A DNA stretch of 64,000 nucleotides, taken from NCBI GenBank assembly GCA_036877525.1, contig JAZGTH010000005.1, forward strand, positions 7,086,001 to 7,150,000. The letters are read 5' to 3'. The notes below the pieces were generated by a model. That model was not told the DNA's origin. It saw only the letters and a list, made by a program, of their open reading frames with translations, and searched no databases. This document shows positions 11,468 through 24,100 of this stretch, piece after piece. Each line of letters opens with the position of its first letter. The stretch's first letter is position 1. The stretch is from Chromobotia macracanthus. Taxonomy: Eukaryota; Chordata; Actinopteri; Cypriniformes; Botiidae. A program made the translations under genes and the position numbers.

Positions 11468-14400
11468 TCAGTCTGACAGGAATGTTAGAGGACTTCCATT
11501 TTGGTTATTTCCCAGGTGTTCTGTAAGGAATGAGCGAATTTGAGGTCCGAATAGATTTGTATGATAATCTCTGGAGTGCATACCAGAAAGAACGTTGTCT
11601 TTATTGCCCCTGCAAATGTTCTGCAAACCCCAGCTTACAACACCAACCTATAAAAGAGTATTCAGATTTTGTTAAAAATCTCGTCTTAAATTGAGCTTTA
11701 ATTGAATTCTGCATTATGGTATTCACTTCATATGTGATGCAGTTGTAGCCAGAGCAATACTTTTCTCATGAATCAGCTGAAAATACATAAATGGTTTAAA
11801 TCACCTGAAACACTCGATCGTTTTTATTCACATAAGTGGCCCCACCAGAGTCACCTGTTAAAATTACAATCATACGCAAGGAATTATATAAATGCAGATG
11901 AATTAACAGAATGTTAAATCAGAACCAAACAGAAGCCTGCCCTCTAGAGGGAAAAAATGAAACATACCATTGCAGGCAACGTTATCTACTCTTTTTGCAG
12001 TTATACCACCACTGCAAAGGAAATTGTCTGTAACTATGTCCTTTGCATGTAGTATTGTGTCCCTGATTATTTTTTTTGCATCTTCTACACAATCATCCCG
12101 CTAAAGAGAAACAAAGAAAATGTGTTTTTACTGTCAGTGCAAAGATGGCTAAAACGATTGTATTAAATTATGTATTTCCTGATACAAATTGCATGGTTTG
12201 TCAGAGAGACATAGTTTGTACACACACACACACACACACACATATACATATATATATATATATGGGGTTGACAATGTTGGGGTTTCAATCATTCAGGGAT
12301 CTCGCTTTATTCACAGATATGAACTTTACTGACACTACTATATCAGAAGTATAGAAAATCATTACCTCTCTCCTTTGCTTGATTGAGATGGTTCTTATGG
12401 CAACTGGAGTATTATCAGTTTTATTCATATCTGACGTGAAATAAGCATCCACAAGATCAGGACCCATTAGAATTTCCTCTGTAACACACGCATTGAAAAA
12501 GTATTAACTGACGTTTTATGTTTGGTATGTTTCATTGATTTTTAAAGCTGCAATCAGTACCTTTTTTTGGTTAAAAATAAAATCAGTTACTGAGCAAGTA
12601 CATAACAGATCAGTGTTAAAAACGGTCTCCTTACCTTACTCCAATGGTAAGTCTATAATAATGATCTATTTAAGTTGTCAGGTCAGATTTCCTGGGGTAT
12701 TTTGGTTTAACTTCAATCAAACATGTAATCATGTAAACTATAAAGACCACCTGACAACTATTCTTTCTGATTTGGTTTAAACTAGCACAGAGCATACAAC
12801 ATAAAACAATGAATTCTTGCATATGAACAAGGCTTGATGCCTCACCATGTTTTTTGCATGTTCCCTCAGTGTCTGTAAGTTTTAAAGCTCTGTTAATTTC
12901 CTTGGTGCAGGGGATGCAGATTGGTCTGTACAAATACACAGGATATGTTTTGTAGTTAGCATGTTTCATTCCTTTTTAACAATTATTGTAATACATCCTT
13001 AAGAAAAACGTTGATGAAACATTACATTAATTAACCTCACCGAACATTAAAATCCAGGTGAACAGCTTCTGTCAACTGTATAAGAGCTACATCGAATTCA
13101 TAATATTCTGGTAACCCCATATGTTTTTTTGCGGTAACATTATATGCAGGATGAATTATAATTTGTTCCGCTTTTACAACTGAGGAAAAGAAAGTACTGT
13201 AATTAGTTTTCCTTGATCAATGCGTGAAAATGTGATAGATGCATAATTTAGGAACGTAGTATTACCCAGGCCCTTCTTCAGAATAATGTTGAGCATTTCA
13301 GGTTTGTCATCTGGTCTGAAGCACTGAGCTCCTGTTAAGATGAAACTTGATGTGACTAATGACCCCATGCATCTAGATGTCATCCCAGAACGCTACATAA
13401 AAGAGCAGGACAGAAACATGGCATATTTTTTCATTTTTGTAATCATACAGAATTATTTCAATGTTTCCGAAAGTCTTATTTTTCTGGATTTCCAAACTGC
13501 CCCTGAAAAGACGAAATGAGGTAGCTCGCTAGCAGGAAATTAAAATGTTATCACAGATATAATAATTTGTGTGACTTTCTGCACCTATCATTTAGACATA
13601 TGAAATATGCCTAATTATGGCCCCTCCCAATAAACCATGGGCATTTCCACCTCTGCCCAAAGTCATATACATGAATGACTGGCTCCAGTCTTTAGGTCTG
13701 AACAAATTCCTGTGCAACTGCATTCTGGACTTCCTGTCAGGAAGACGACAAGTGGTCAGAATAGGCAACAATATCTTTTCCTTACTGTCCCTCATCATTG
13801 GAGCTCTCCAGGGTTACATTCTCATCCCACTCTTGTACTCCCTACAAATATATAACTATGTGGTTACACACAGGTCCAACGTCAAAGTAGCTGATGACAC
13901 AACAGTGGTGGGCTTGATCACTGACCCTGATAAGATGGCCCACAGAGAGGAGGGGCGCACTGACACTGGAGTCAGAAGAGCCACTTCTCACTCAACATTA
14001 ATAAGACCAAGGAACTGGTGCTGGAATTCAAGGGACAGGGCAACACACTCCCATCATTATCGACGGGACACCAGTGGAGCTGGTTTTTTGGTGTTCACAT
14101 TGCATGCTCTGTTCACCTGGATCACCGCCTACACCACTGCCCTCAACCATTAGGCTCTACAGAAGGTAGAGCTACAAGATCGTGCTAGGCAACAAAATGC
14201 AAAAATAATTGTAGCTCTTATTGTAGCTCTCTGTAACTGTAGCTCTTGTGGGAGAGAAATGTTCATGTAAATGAATTAATGGGCAGCTTGACTTATACGA
14301 ATGTACAAAGCCTATGATAAAAAAAGTTCTTACCATAACTGTAATTTGTGCCAACCAGGGAAATGCACTCCGTCTGTTGTTGAGGTCATTTTGTTGAATC

Positions 14401-17400
14401 CCACACAGTTGTACACTATCGCTTTCATCTGTTACATAAAAACAATCAATCACTCATTACATAATAAACATCTCACACAAAAACATGGAATATGAAAGGA
14501 AACATCTTTCATTTCAGTCTGTTCCTCACACAAAGCTATAGTGCTGTGATCAGCTGTTGTTTCTAATGACAGCAATGAGACAGCAATTGTTTAAAAAGTT
14601 AAAGTTTTAATTGGATAACAGAGTTGAAAATGGAACATGACAGAGTTTTTATTTTGGCACAAGTTTTTATCAGTTTTTTGAAACAGCTTCTTACTGATGA
14701 ATGATCTGTTTTCATTGCGCAGCACAAGTTGATTTAAAAAAAGATATTTTAGCCTTTATCAATGAAACAAACATGTATAAATACATATAGAAGTGACAAT
14801 TTACCCAGCATATAGTCAAATGTATCCAGCAGATTTTCCAAATTTGGAAGCAAAAATAAATGCATTTGACCATCCTTTTTTGACACCATTTCATTTATGT
14901 ATCCTTTATTTACATCAGTTCCAACTCCAAATACAAAAAGATCTGGAAAGAGATGACAGATTCTTATCAACATCAACTTCTGACATTATAATTACAAAAC
15001 ATAATAAAGAGCTAAACTAATACTAACCAAATACTAAACAAATATGGGCTTTTTATGCAGTCCCAACGATACTGCTTGTGAAATAAAAATAGGTCAGCTA
15101 AACTCTTACCTCATCAACATTCTCCAAAGCTCACAAAGACAATCATTACAATTTAATTTTAAAATAATATAATTGCTCACCAAGTTTAGATTCTCTTGCC
15201 GGATTATTTTGAGTGACCAAATGTTTGATTTGTTCCAATTTAGGTTTAGGAGTACCCCCCATGTTGGCATGACCTGTGGAGTATGAGATACAGATTATAA
15301 TGCATGAGAATCCACAGACACAATGTACATTACAAAAATGTACAGTTCCTTATAATTGGAACATCCAAGAATTTTCCTTAAGTTATGTCTTTATTGTCTT
15401 TATTGATTTTTATCTGATAAGCCCATTAAATTAATTAATAGCTGAATATAAGGTCCCTTTTAAGTACAGTTACTCAAAAGTGTCTGTTTTAGTAATAACA
15501 AATTCTGAATGTGATTGTAAATATTTGTCAGTACCATTAGTGAACATGATGACGATATGATGAGTCTGCAGAAAGGCATTTGAATCTGTGATCTTCTCTA
15601 CTCCCATACTCTCAAAAATGGTTGAATAGGCTTTGGCAATATTAGTCCCTCTTTTTTTACCTTTAGCTGTTATTCAAAAAATATATTAAAACAATATTAA
15701 AGAATATTAAAATGAACAGGTCAATAAGAAACACTTTGTAAAACCAAGTGACAGTAAATTAATTGTAATTTAAATTCAAAATAATAATTTTAACAGTATA
15801 AAATTAATTTAATTGTTGAGACTGAACAGAAATGGACAGAAAAACAGGAGTGTATTTTCCTTAGAGCTCAGACAGTGTGTACTGTCCATTTCACAGTCCA
15901 GTATCTAGTCAGTGTCGGCAAACAGGGTTACCTGAACAAATACTTGCCGTCAAATTGAAAATCGTCCAGTCTTCGAATAATTTCAGATAAATCTCTTTCA
16001 GCTGTAATGCTCTTGAATTTTCTTACAGTGATTATCCGTGTAACTTCTGTGTCAAACATCAGGATTTCATAGTTTGGGGAGACCTGGTAATAAGTAATCT
16101 TTTGGGAAATAATAAGGAATTTTTAGGGATTTTGTGTATGCTGCTGTAGTTTTATTATTTATTACGGCTTTCTGAGGAAAGTGGATTGGATCTATGACAT
16201 CACCTGAAAATCCCCCACAATTTAACATACCTTTTCTATAAGTTTTTTGATGACAGTCTTTGCTGCATTAAAATGTGCTTCATTTTTGCTGTTGGATGCA
16301 TCCACTGCAATATAGATATCAAGTTGTCCATGCTGATTCAAAACAATTTTTTTGCCCATCTGTTCTGAATACAGAAATAGCACTTGCTTTTAAATGCAGT
16401 TTTTGTTTCAACATATAATTACTAAAGAGCTACTAAAATATGATTGATGTAAGTTTTAATCATTTAAAGGTACCTGTTTCTGCAGTTTGTGAATGAAACT
16501 CTAGACTTGTCTTCAGAAAACTGCTGAAAGCTTCAGTCACTTCCTCAGGTGTGTCGAATGTGAAATCAGCTGTATGTTCAAATCACTTTTAGAGGTGCAT
16601 TATCCAGCAAAGCTAATTATTTAATTGTTTATTACTTAGCAAATCAACTTGTGTTCCTGTATCTCAATTGGTAAAGCATTGCATTAGCAGCACAAAGGTT
16701 GTGGGATTGATTCCCAGGGGAGTGCATGTACTGATAAACTGTATACCTGGGATACACTGTAAGTTGCTGGATAAAAGTGTCTGCTAAATGTGTAAATGTA
16801 AACTCAATCTAATGAGGCAAATTATTCTGTTGCCTCTATGCAACACATAGACTATTAAGAAAGCTTACCATAACATTTAGGTTCAGTCCCTGACCAATAT
16901 CCTTCTTCCTGACAGACTCGTTCTTTGGACCCAATCAGGGTCAATGTATTATCACAGCTGTATGTGATTTTGTCATCAATATTGAACATGTGGCCTGATC
17001 TCATGCTACCAGGGGGAATGCCAGGATCAGGACAGTGATCAGCTGTAATACATAACAGTGAGAGAGTAAAACAGACAAAGAGACACACAGAAGTGACGCG
17101 ATCTGGTAGATCCAGTTTGTTACATTATGTTCTTCAGTTTCCTCATGGACATGTTATATGGTGGCCTATTGTTCTATAAAATATTTCTATGTCTAGAAAT
17201 TTCCATTGACATTCTGCCAAAACATGTTTGTCAAACAGTCACCTAAAATCAAAAAATAAATAGAACATACATCAGTATAAATGGTTTGGTAGTTAACTCA
17301 ATTGACCCTGTGTTTTTTATACTGAACTCAAAGGCTCTGGTATAGGATTCGCACCAAACAGTAGAGGCCTCACTGGTCTTACATCAGGAAGATAATAGGT

Positions 17401-18361
17401 TCCACACCAGTTGTGGTAAAAGACTGTTTTCCCTACTTGATTCCATACTCTTGATTCTGGTTCCCTATTCTTTATTCAGTTATCACTGTAGTAGTATGTT
17501 CTGTAGTATACACATTTACACATTTACGACAAAGTGACGTTCACTCACAGTCACGTCCACAAATGGGTGTGCTTCCACTCCACTTCCCATTAGATTTGCA
17601 AATACGTTCCGCTGAGCCACGGAACGTAAAACTGGAATGGCATGAGTAAGTGGTGATGTCGCTGGCGTAGTACCTGTCTTTATACGGATACACTTTTCCA
17701 TTCGCAAACGCATGAGGACTAGGACATGTAATCCCTAGAATACAAGCATGCATAATAAATGCATAAATCTCACATATATTTTACAATACAAAAAGTGCAG
17801 CTCGTGTCACAAAACAACAATTTCTAACAATTTGTATTACGTTTGCACTGTGCAGATTCTTTTATGAACCTTGGGTGCCAGCGTCCATCCCGACAATGAC
17901 GTGTCCAAATATTGGGGTAATAGCCTTCTAGACAGATGTATCTTAGAATACTGCCATGTGAATATTCATTAGAAAGAACAAATCTTCCTCCAGCAATGGA
18001 CAGATCCTCTGTGGGACATGACCTGTTTTCTTGGGACACTAAGGATGGAGCATGTATATTAGGAACAACCAAACTAATGGAGGAGCCATATAAAAATGTT
18101 TTATCTCCAGCAAAACTGTCAAAACAGATGAAAGAAAAGACTTACTAAGCAACTATTAAAACAATTAACAGCAACATTGAATTCTAGATAGAAGATGAGG
18201 ATTATTATGTGTGACCTTTCTTTAATTACTTTTTTAGGTTAATGCTATTTGATGTCCCTAAATTGTAGAATACATTGATCTTGAAGTCCAGAAGACCTAC
18301 CTGCGATCAGAGGACAAATCACAGCAAGCATTAACCAATTCAGCCACTGCTTACACTTCAT
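11468..18361 (-). CDS. Complement factor B/C2-like protein, copy B (triad His and MIDAS Asp substituted)
   Basis: Tandem paralogue of copy A with the same domain order and exon layout. Signal peptide MKCKQWLNWLMLAVICPLIA (start 18361); CCP1 about 17840-18055; CCP2 about 17545-17735; CCP3 about 16869-17040; linker about 16470-16570; vWA exons about 16230-16365, 15945-16095, 15530-15665, 15190-15270 and 14800-14945; protease exons about 14320-14435, 13260-13395, 13040-13185, 12850-12935, 12370-12480, 11970-12105, 11810-11860 and 11468-11650. The frame is open throughout and splice sites look usable. Two key residues differ. The catalytic His is Gln (TGAQCF, codon 13324-13326) although FDVALI and GDSGGA remain. 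The MIDAS Asp is Asn (MFTNG, codon 15536-15538) although DASNS and GTN remain. From these changes I infer loss of proteolysis and weaker metal-dependent C3b binding. It may be a decoy or regulator, or a decaying duplicate. One intron carries a LINE fragment. Confidence 0.88.
12219..12262. repeat. (CA)n followed by (TA)n microsatellite
   Basis: About 12 CA units run into ACATATACA and then about eight TA units. It lies in an intron of factor B-like gene B. Confidence 0.9.
13600..14165 (+). mobile_element. Truncated LINE reverse-transcriptase fragment (L2/Rex-like)
   Basis: The plus strand encodes a 5'- and 3'-truncated reverse-transcriptase segment. Recognisable motifs are CILDFLSGRRQVVRIGNN, GALQGYILIPLLYSL and KVADDTTVVGLITD, matching the palm region of non-LTR elements, where the usual catalytic motif is F/Y-A-D-D. 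Here the first residue is Val. Downstream the frame loses similarity, so the copy is degenerate. It sits antisense in an intron of factor B-like gene B and should not be annotated as a host gene. Confidence 0.8.
16650..16802 (+). mobile_element. tRNA-derived SINE
   Basis: The head resembles a tRNA gene: TCAATTGGTAAAGCATTGCA acts as box A and GGGATTGATTCCCAG as box B. The tail TGGATAAAAGTGTCTGCTAAA is a common fish SINE 3' module. It lies in an intron of factor B-like gene B between CCP3 and the linker exon. Confidence 0.75.
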
Positions 18362-19686
18362 TTTGTTTTATCCAAATCTTTTGCTGAGATCAAAAACAAA
18401 AAATCAGCTGAACAGGGAATTTTTATAGTGGGGTTATCCAGATTGTTATTTACATTTGGTAGACAATGTTTAACTTCAAGACAAATAAAGAGGGTCAACG
18501 TTCGAAACAAGATGATCAATTTTCTGCCATGGGCTGCAAGGTCATCAATGCAAAAATATCTTCCAAAACTACTTACAGAAATGACATCATTATATATATT
18601 CAGCATCTATCATGCATTCTGTTTACAATTTTCATCAAAACAGCAGAATCACAATAGAAAGCATTTTAAAATATATCAGAATATTTTAGGGTTAAATATC
18701 ACAATAACTTGTTATTTGGGTCTAGAGAACAACTCGGCAGGTCTCTGTTTTAAATGACATTTTATTACATTAAATTCTGTATTCATAATTTTCCCTCTTT
18801 TTTAAAACTGTTCTTCTCATACATTATCACCAGTAAACTATATAACTGTAATGTTTTTATTGATACCTTCATAATATATAAAGAACTAAAGTTATGACTT
18901 TGGGGACTTTACACTACAGGACAAATACAGATAAGAAGAGGGGTGGTTAGATTCAGCAGTTCAAAAGTCAGAAAGTTTACAATAACAGTATGGCTGGCAA
19001 ACAGTGACCTACAGTTAATGCTCAAGTGTAAAACACCAGTAAACACATTGTATCTGTTTAGCGGTTTATTTATGTACAAAACCAATAACCATAAACCTAT
19101 ACATATTACACACCTAATTACTCCCTATTTTCTTGTGCTTGATCTAGCATTTATTTTAGTATTTAGTAAAGGATTAGGAATGGAGCTGTAGACAGACTCA
19201 TCTCTGGAACAAATAAGTAAGTTTGTTATTTACAAAAAAACTTACAACAAAAAAAGCTGTATAAAATAAATATAAGCTGTAACTGTATATTTATGGATAC
19301 TTTTTTATGTTTTTAAAATTTGAGAATAGATTTGAATCAGTTAAAGCTAAAATCACTATTTATATGTGAATAGATTATTTTCCTCTATTATCTATAGGGG
19401 AAAACTATTATCCAGCATGATCGAGAACATTACAAATGCATTGTGTGTGTGTCAGCCATAATTACTGTCAATACTAAACCTAACGGCTTCTTTGAGGGGA
19501 ATGGTGAGTCTGAACAAAACTGTACCTCATGCATTGTCCTTCAGATTTCAGACGATACGTCCACTTTTTTAAGACATTTTGATTTAATTCATTTTGTATC
19601 TAAGAGAAAATATTTGTACTCTTTTATTTATCTTAAATTGTTCTTCGTCTGTAACATCCACATTTGTCCTTTTCCCAAACTCTCAG
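18362..19686. other. Region upstream of factor B-like gene B and of the transporter exons
   Basis: About 1.3 kb of AT-rich DNA. It includes the promoter side of gene B (minus). I looked here for earlier nucleoside-transporter exons on the plus strand and found none. An exon-like open stretch at 19398-19503 has an acceptor and a GTGAGT donor but its phase does not fit the next exon, and the peptide does not resemble the transporter family. Confidence 0.5.
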
Positions 19687-20408
19687 CCTGTAAAGAAGAG
19701 TTATTTATTATCTCTTTTTGTGGTATTACACGTAGTTCTCATTCCTGCCCTCATGCTGTGCAACATTCAGCTTTGCACCTATCTTCCAGTCTTATCCCAT
19801 CACAATGGGGCCTATTTAATTGTCATGTCATTGTTTGCCATTTTGATTGCCATGATGAGTGGATATTTTGCCCGCCTCTCCATGAGCTATGCCACACAGT
19901 AAGTACTCCAAAAGGCAACACCAAAGACACCTTTGTGATGTCACCATTAATGCTACTTCAGGGACCTCATTTAATGTGTGTCTACCCGGATTTGATCTTA
20001 GAGTTTAAAATCCATGCCAACATTCAGAAAATTGCTGAGCATATGTTAGGATTTAAGTAGATATATGCCCTTTTTCTTGTGGCACAGTCAGAATACTGTA
20101 GATATTTGTAAGTCTAAGCAGCAATAATAATTTTTCTTTGTTTGTTTTCTCTAAGATCAAATGTAGGATGTTTTCTACACAGCATTTAATAAATTAGGAC
20201 CCTGGTCTTCTCATTCAGGACAAAGCCATGAATGTGTCGTTTGTGTTTTTGTGTTTTTTGGTGTGTTTTTTGTTTCAGACCGGTAAAGCCTATAAATGCA
20301 GAGAGAACAGGGGATCTAATGACCCTCTTCCTGGCACTGGGACTCTCTCTGGGTGCTGCACTCTCCTTTGGTTTTAAAAAAGAATGTAAGACAAATCAAA
20401 TGAGCTAA
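19687..20408 (+). pseudogene. SLC29A2-like nucleoside transporter, two terminal exons only
   Basis: Two exons (19687-19898 and 20279-20408, stop TAA at 20406) with matching phases and good splice sites (CA|GTAAGT, TTTCAG|A) encode the last three transmembrane segments of an equilibrative nucleoside transporter. Key peptides are LIPALMLCNIQLCTYLPVL, GYFARLSMSYATQ and DLMTLFLALGLSLGAALSFG, closest to ENT2 (SLC29A2), which in human also lies near BBS1 and DPP3 on 11q13. A whole ENT has 11 segments and about 450 residues, and the nine or so upstream exons are absent because gene B begins at 18361. I infer a 5'-truncated remnant rather than a functional gene. The frame is intact, so recent truncation, fusion to another first exon, or an assembly break are alternatives. 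Confidence 0.65.
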
Positions 20409-21159
20409 CATGAACATGCTCTAAATCATTGTCTATGGCACTGTTTCAGGCCTATCCCATAAGGAATAGAAACAAAGGCTGTTCATTTAGGTGTCATATT
20501 GAAATGTAACCATTTTAAATACACCTCATATTCTTTTATTTGGTTGATCAGTTTAATTTATGCTTAATTGCACCACATGGATATTATGCAGCTTAGATTT
20601 ACTGATCCTTCTGATTTTGGTGGTTTTAACCACAAGTTGATATGGCCATTCTAAAATTCATTTTTAAAACGAGAAAAATCAAGAAAACACATTGAACTTT
20701 GCCTAAACATTTCTGTCTAATTTTTCACACCATCTCAAACAGACACAAATTTAAATGGGCAAAACAACATGAGATTATTCTTTAGAGAAATTTATTTGTT
20801 TCTTCCTCCAAAACAAAAGCCATTTGTATGAAGGGAGAGCAGATGTCTCTCATTAACAGCGCCACAGTGAAGAACTATTTTCTGTTACAGTGTTCTTTAA
20901 CTCTTCAGTCTCTTTTGGCTTGTTTCAGTTTCCCACAACACACGGGATGGATCACTGGCAAGGATCAGGCAGCAACTGATAGGTGTATTTACATCATTGT
21001 ATGTCATTTAATACACAGGCCTAAACCATTGCAGCAAAGCCGTCCTTCAATTGACATTGTTCTGGAGTTAGATGTTCAAGGGTTTCTTGACTGAAATGAA
21101 CTTAGGGGAAGGGGGTTTATTTAGGGGACGTTATGGGAGCAGATATGACAGGAAGGGCC
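20409..21159. other. Convergent 3' flanks of the transporter remnant and actn3
   Basis: No coding exon was seen. On the minus strand an AATAAA signal near 20.79 kb is suitably placed for the actn3 3' end, about 370 nt past its stop. Confidence 0.45.
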
Positions 21160-24100
21160 CTACAAGTCACTCTCTCCATACAGGGCACTGGAGAAGGAGA
21201 TGTAGTCAAGGGCACCTGGAGGAGCATCACTGCCCATGTACTTGGTCATACGGCTGATACAGTATTCGGCTTGTTCTGGGGGCAGTTCCCTCCTCAGCTC
21301 CTCAACTGTGATGTACATCTGCAGAACATAGCAGAGGTCAGAATAAGACATTTTACATATAAAATTAGCTGGAGCCACACCTGGCTGAATATCCTATAAA
21401 AGTGATGCTTTAGTGGTATCTTCAAATCTCATCTTAGTCTTCATAGCTTAGATTTTATCTGGCAACCAAAAACTAAGGCAAAAGTATTTATCATACAGCA
21501 ACAAAAGCAACAAAAAGTCTCTAAAACAGATGACATGCAAAGGTCCAACAATATACAAAAATAATAATTAATAATGAGAACACAGTTATAATAATTAATA
21601 TGAAAATATTACTGCATTATTTGCTATAGCTCAATGTTCCTATAGCTCATTGCGTTAGCAGCGCAAAGGTTGTGGGTTTGATTCTCAGGGAGGACATGTA
21701 CTGATAAAATGTATAACTTGAATGTAAAATGAAATGCATAAATGTAAATTATTTTACATTATATTATCTGACTGTTTAATAAAAGCAGAAACAACAGCTA
21801 GTGTGATTACCACTCTAACAAATGGAACAAATACTACTACAGTATTAGTATTAGCCATATTGCCAAGTGACATAAATTTGACTTAACATGCAATATTGTT
21901 TAGCAACTGCAATGTTTTAGATGTTGGAGGTTGCCTTCACCTTGTCAGAAGCCAGGATCTTGAAGGAGGCCATGACCTGTTCAGCAGTGTCTGTCTCAGC
22001 AGTCTCTCTGGTCATGAAGTCAATAAAGGCCTGGAAGGTGACCACTCCTGTGTTGTTGGCATCCACCAGAGTCATAATGCGTGCAAATTCAACTTCACCC
22101 TGAGAGAGCAATGGAAGTTTAAATGTTCTGAGTTATTGCAAGAAAGCAGAGTCAGTCATACTCTAACACTGGTACAGCACCAGGACTGATGAACTTACCA
22201 GATCATAACCCATAGAGATCAGGCAAGCACGGAAGTCTTCGGGATCCATCATGCCGTTCCTCTTCTGCAAATACAAGAAAATTTAAGTCTTTTTACATGG
22301 TTTATGCTACAGAAAACTTTGAAATCAAGAACATTTGCCCAATCAAAGAAGAAACCAAGAAGGCTGTACATGTTCCTCACCCGGTCAAAGTGATTGAAGG
22401 AGGCTCTGAACTCGTTCAGCTGCTCCTGACTGATGCCCTTGGCATCCCGAGTCAAGATCTGGTTCTCAACTTCATTGATGGTGCGGGCAATAGTGGTGAG
22501 AAGCAGCTCCCAGCCCACACGAACATGCTGAAACCCACAGGAACATACAGGAAACAGGTCTTACATAAACAGTGAGATTATATGATGCCGGTGGACACAG
22601 ACCTCTTATACTGTATCACTAATGACACTTAGTAATACTTAAAAGTAAAACTTCAAAGAGGACAAATACATGCTAAAATAAATAGCTGGCGAATCAGGTA
22701 ACTGAGGATGTTGATACCTCCATGGTGTAGTTGGTGTGCTTGTTGTCAAAGATAAGACCCTCCTGACTGAGCTGGTGGTCTCCCTCCAGTTTGTCAATAT
22801 TAGATTTATAATTGATGATGTTTTGTTCATATGTCTTCAGATTGCCCATCTGTTCCTCTAGGGAACCCGCAATGTCAATCGACACATGGCTGATTTCCTT
22901 TTGACATTAGAGAAGATTATTTTAGATGTGAATTATGATGTAACTTTTAGTTACTTTTTGTTACTTTTTCAGGTATTTTAAATTGAAGTAATGTTATGAA
23001 GTCAGGTGCACCTCCATCTTGGTCTGAATCCAGGGTCCAATGATGTTGGCCTGAGCAGCGAACTGGCGTCTCAGCCTCTCATTGGACTGCTGCCTGGCCA
23101 CTTCCTCCTGCAACATCTGGTCACGCATTGGCACAAGTTGCTTCACCTGTTGTATGGGAGAAAACATCACATTGTTCAGTGGAGAGGATAACATTACTTC
23201 TTCAGACCTCTTAAGGCGTAAAAACATGCAATTGTGCTTGCCATTATTGACTCATACATTTGTTTGTTTTTGCAGAATAAAATGTATATTTAAGTATAAC
23301 TATTTTCTAATTTTTACACTGAAATAAATCACATATGCACACTCTGAACAGGCAGTCAGCAAACATTGTGATTGTGAAGTACTTACAGCTTCCCATTTGT
23401 TACTGATATCCTGCAGGGAGAGGACTGTATAGGGGTTCTCGCCCACTATCTTGATCCCGTATGTCTGAGCAATTTTCATGATTTCACTGTGAATGCCAAT
23501 GATGGCCATACGCTCCTTATCAGCTTCTGGTAGAGTGGCCTTAAACTGGTCATGGGCTGTGATCAAACTCTGAGTGCACAAGTTGACAAAAGTAAGAGAA
23601 AAAACAAAGCTGCATATTAAGGTTATATACTGGATCTAATAGTTCTGACAACAACAGACATGGAATGTGTGTCTAATGCTTTTAAAGAAGTTGCAGGACA
23701 CCAAAGACTTCAAAGCATTCCGTGTTTGTTGTTCACCTGGATCTCCTCGATGCTGTGTACAATGAACATGTCACGTAGATCTTCCATAGCTCCATCCATC
23801 CAGTTGTTGAAGGGTGCGGCCCTCTTGGCAAACTCCAGGTACAACTGGTCAATCGTCTCCCACAGCTTCTCCACACGCTGTGGCACAACGAAGTCAAGCA
23901 TTACAGCAAGCCCACAATCTCAATCTAAGATTAAAACTAAGATTTTATTTTACCGATCATTGCAAAATCTTTACACAATAAATGTTTCTGTATCCATTGA
24001 CATTCATATATAGATTTATATAATTAGATTAAATTGGATGTACACTATATAATACCAATGAGATCAGTTATTATATATGATGTATATAAATTATACATAT

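Noticed and set aside
13617..14153. 178-codon plus-strand frame inside factor B-like gene B
   Set aside because: It is a degenerate non-LTR reverse-transcriptase fragment, truncated at both ends; listed as a mobile element, not as a gene.
19398..19503. Possible upstream exon for the transporter remnant (acceptor CTATAG, donor GTGAGT)
   Set aside because: Phase does not join the 19687 exon in the correct frame and the peptide is unlike any ENT segment.
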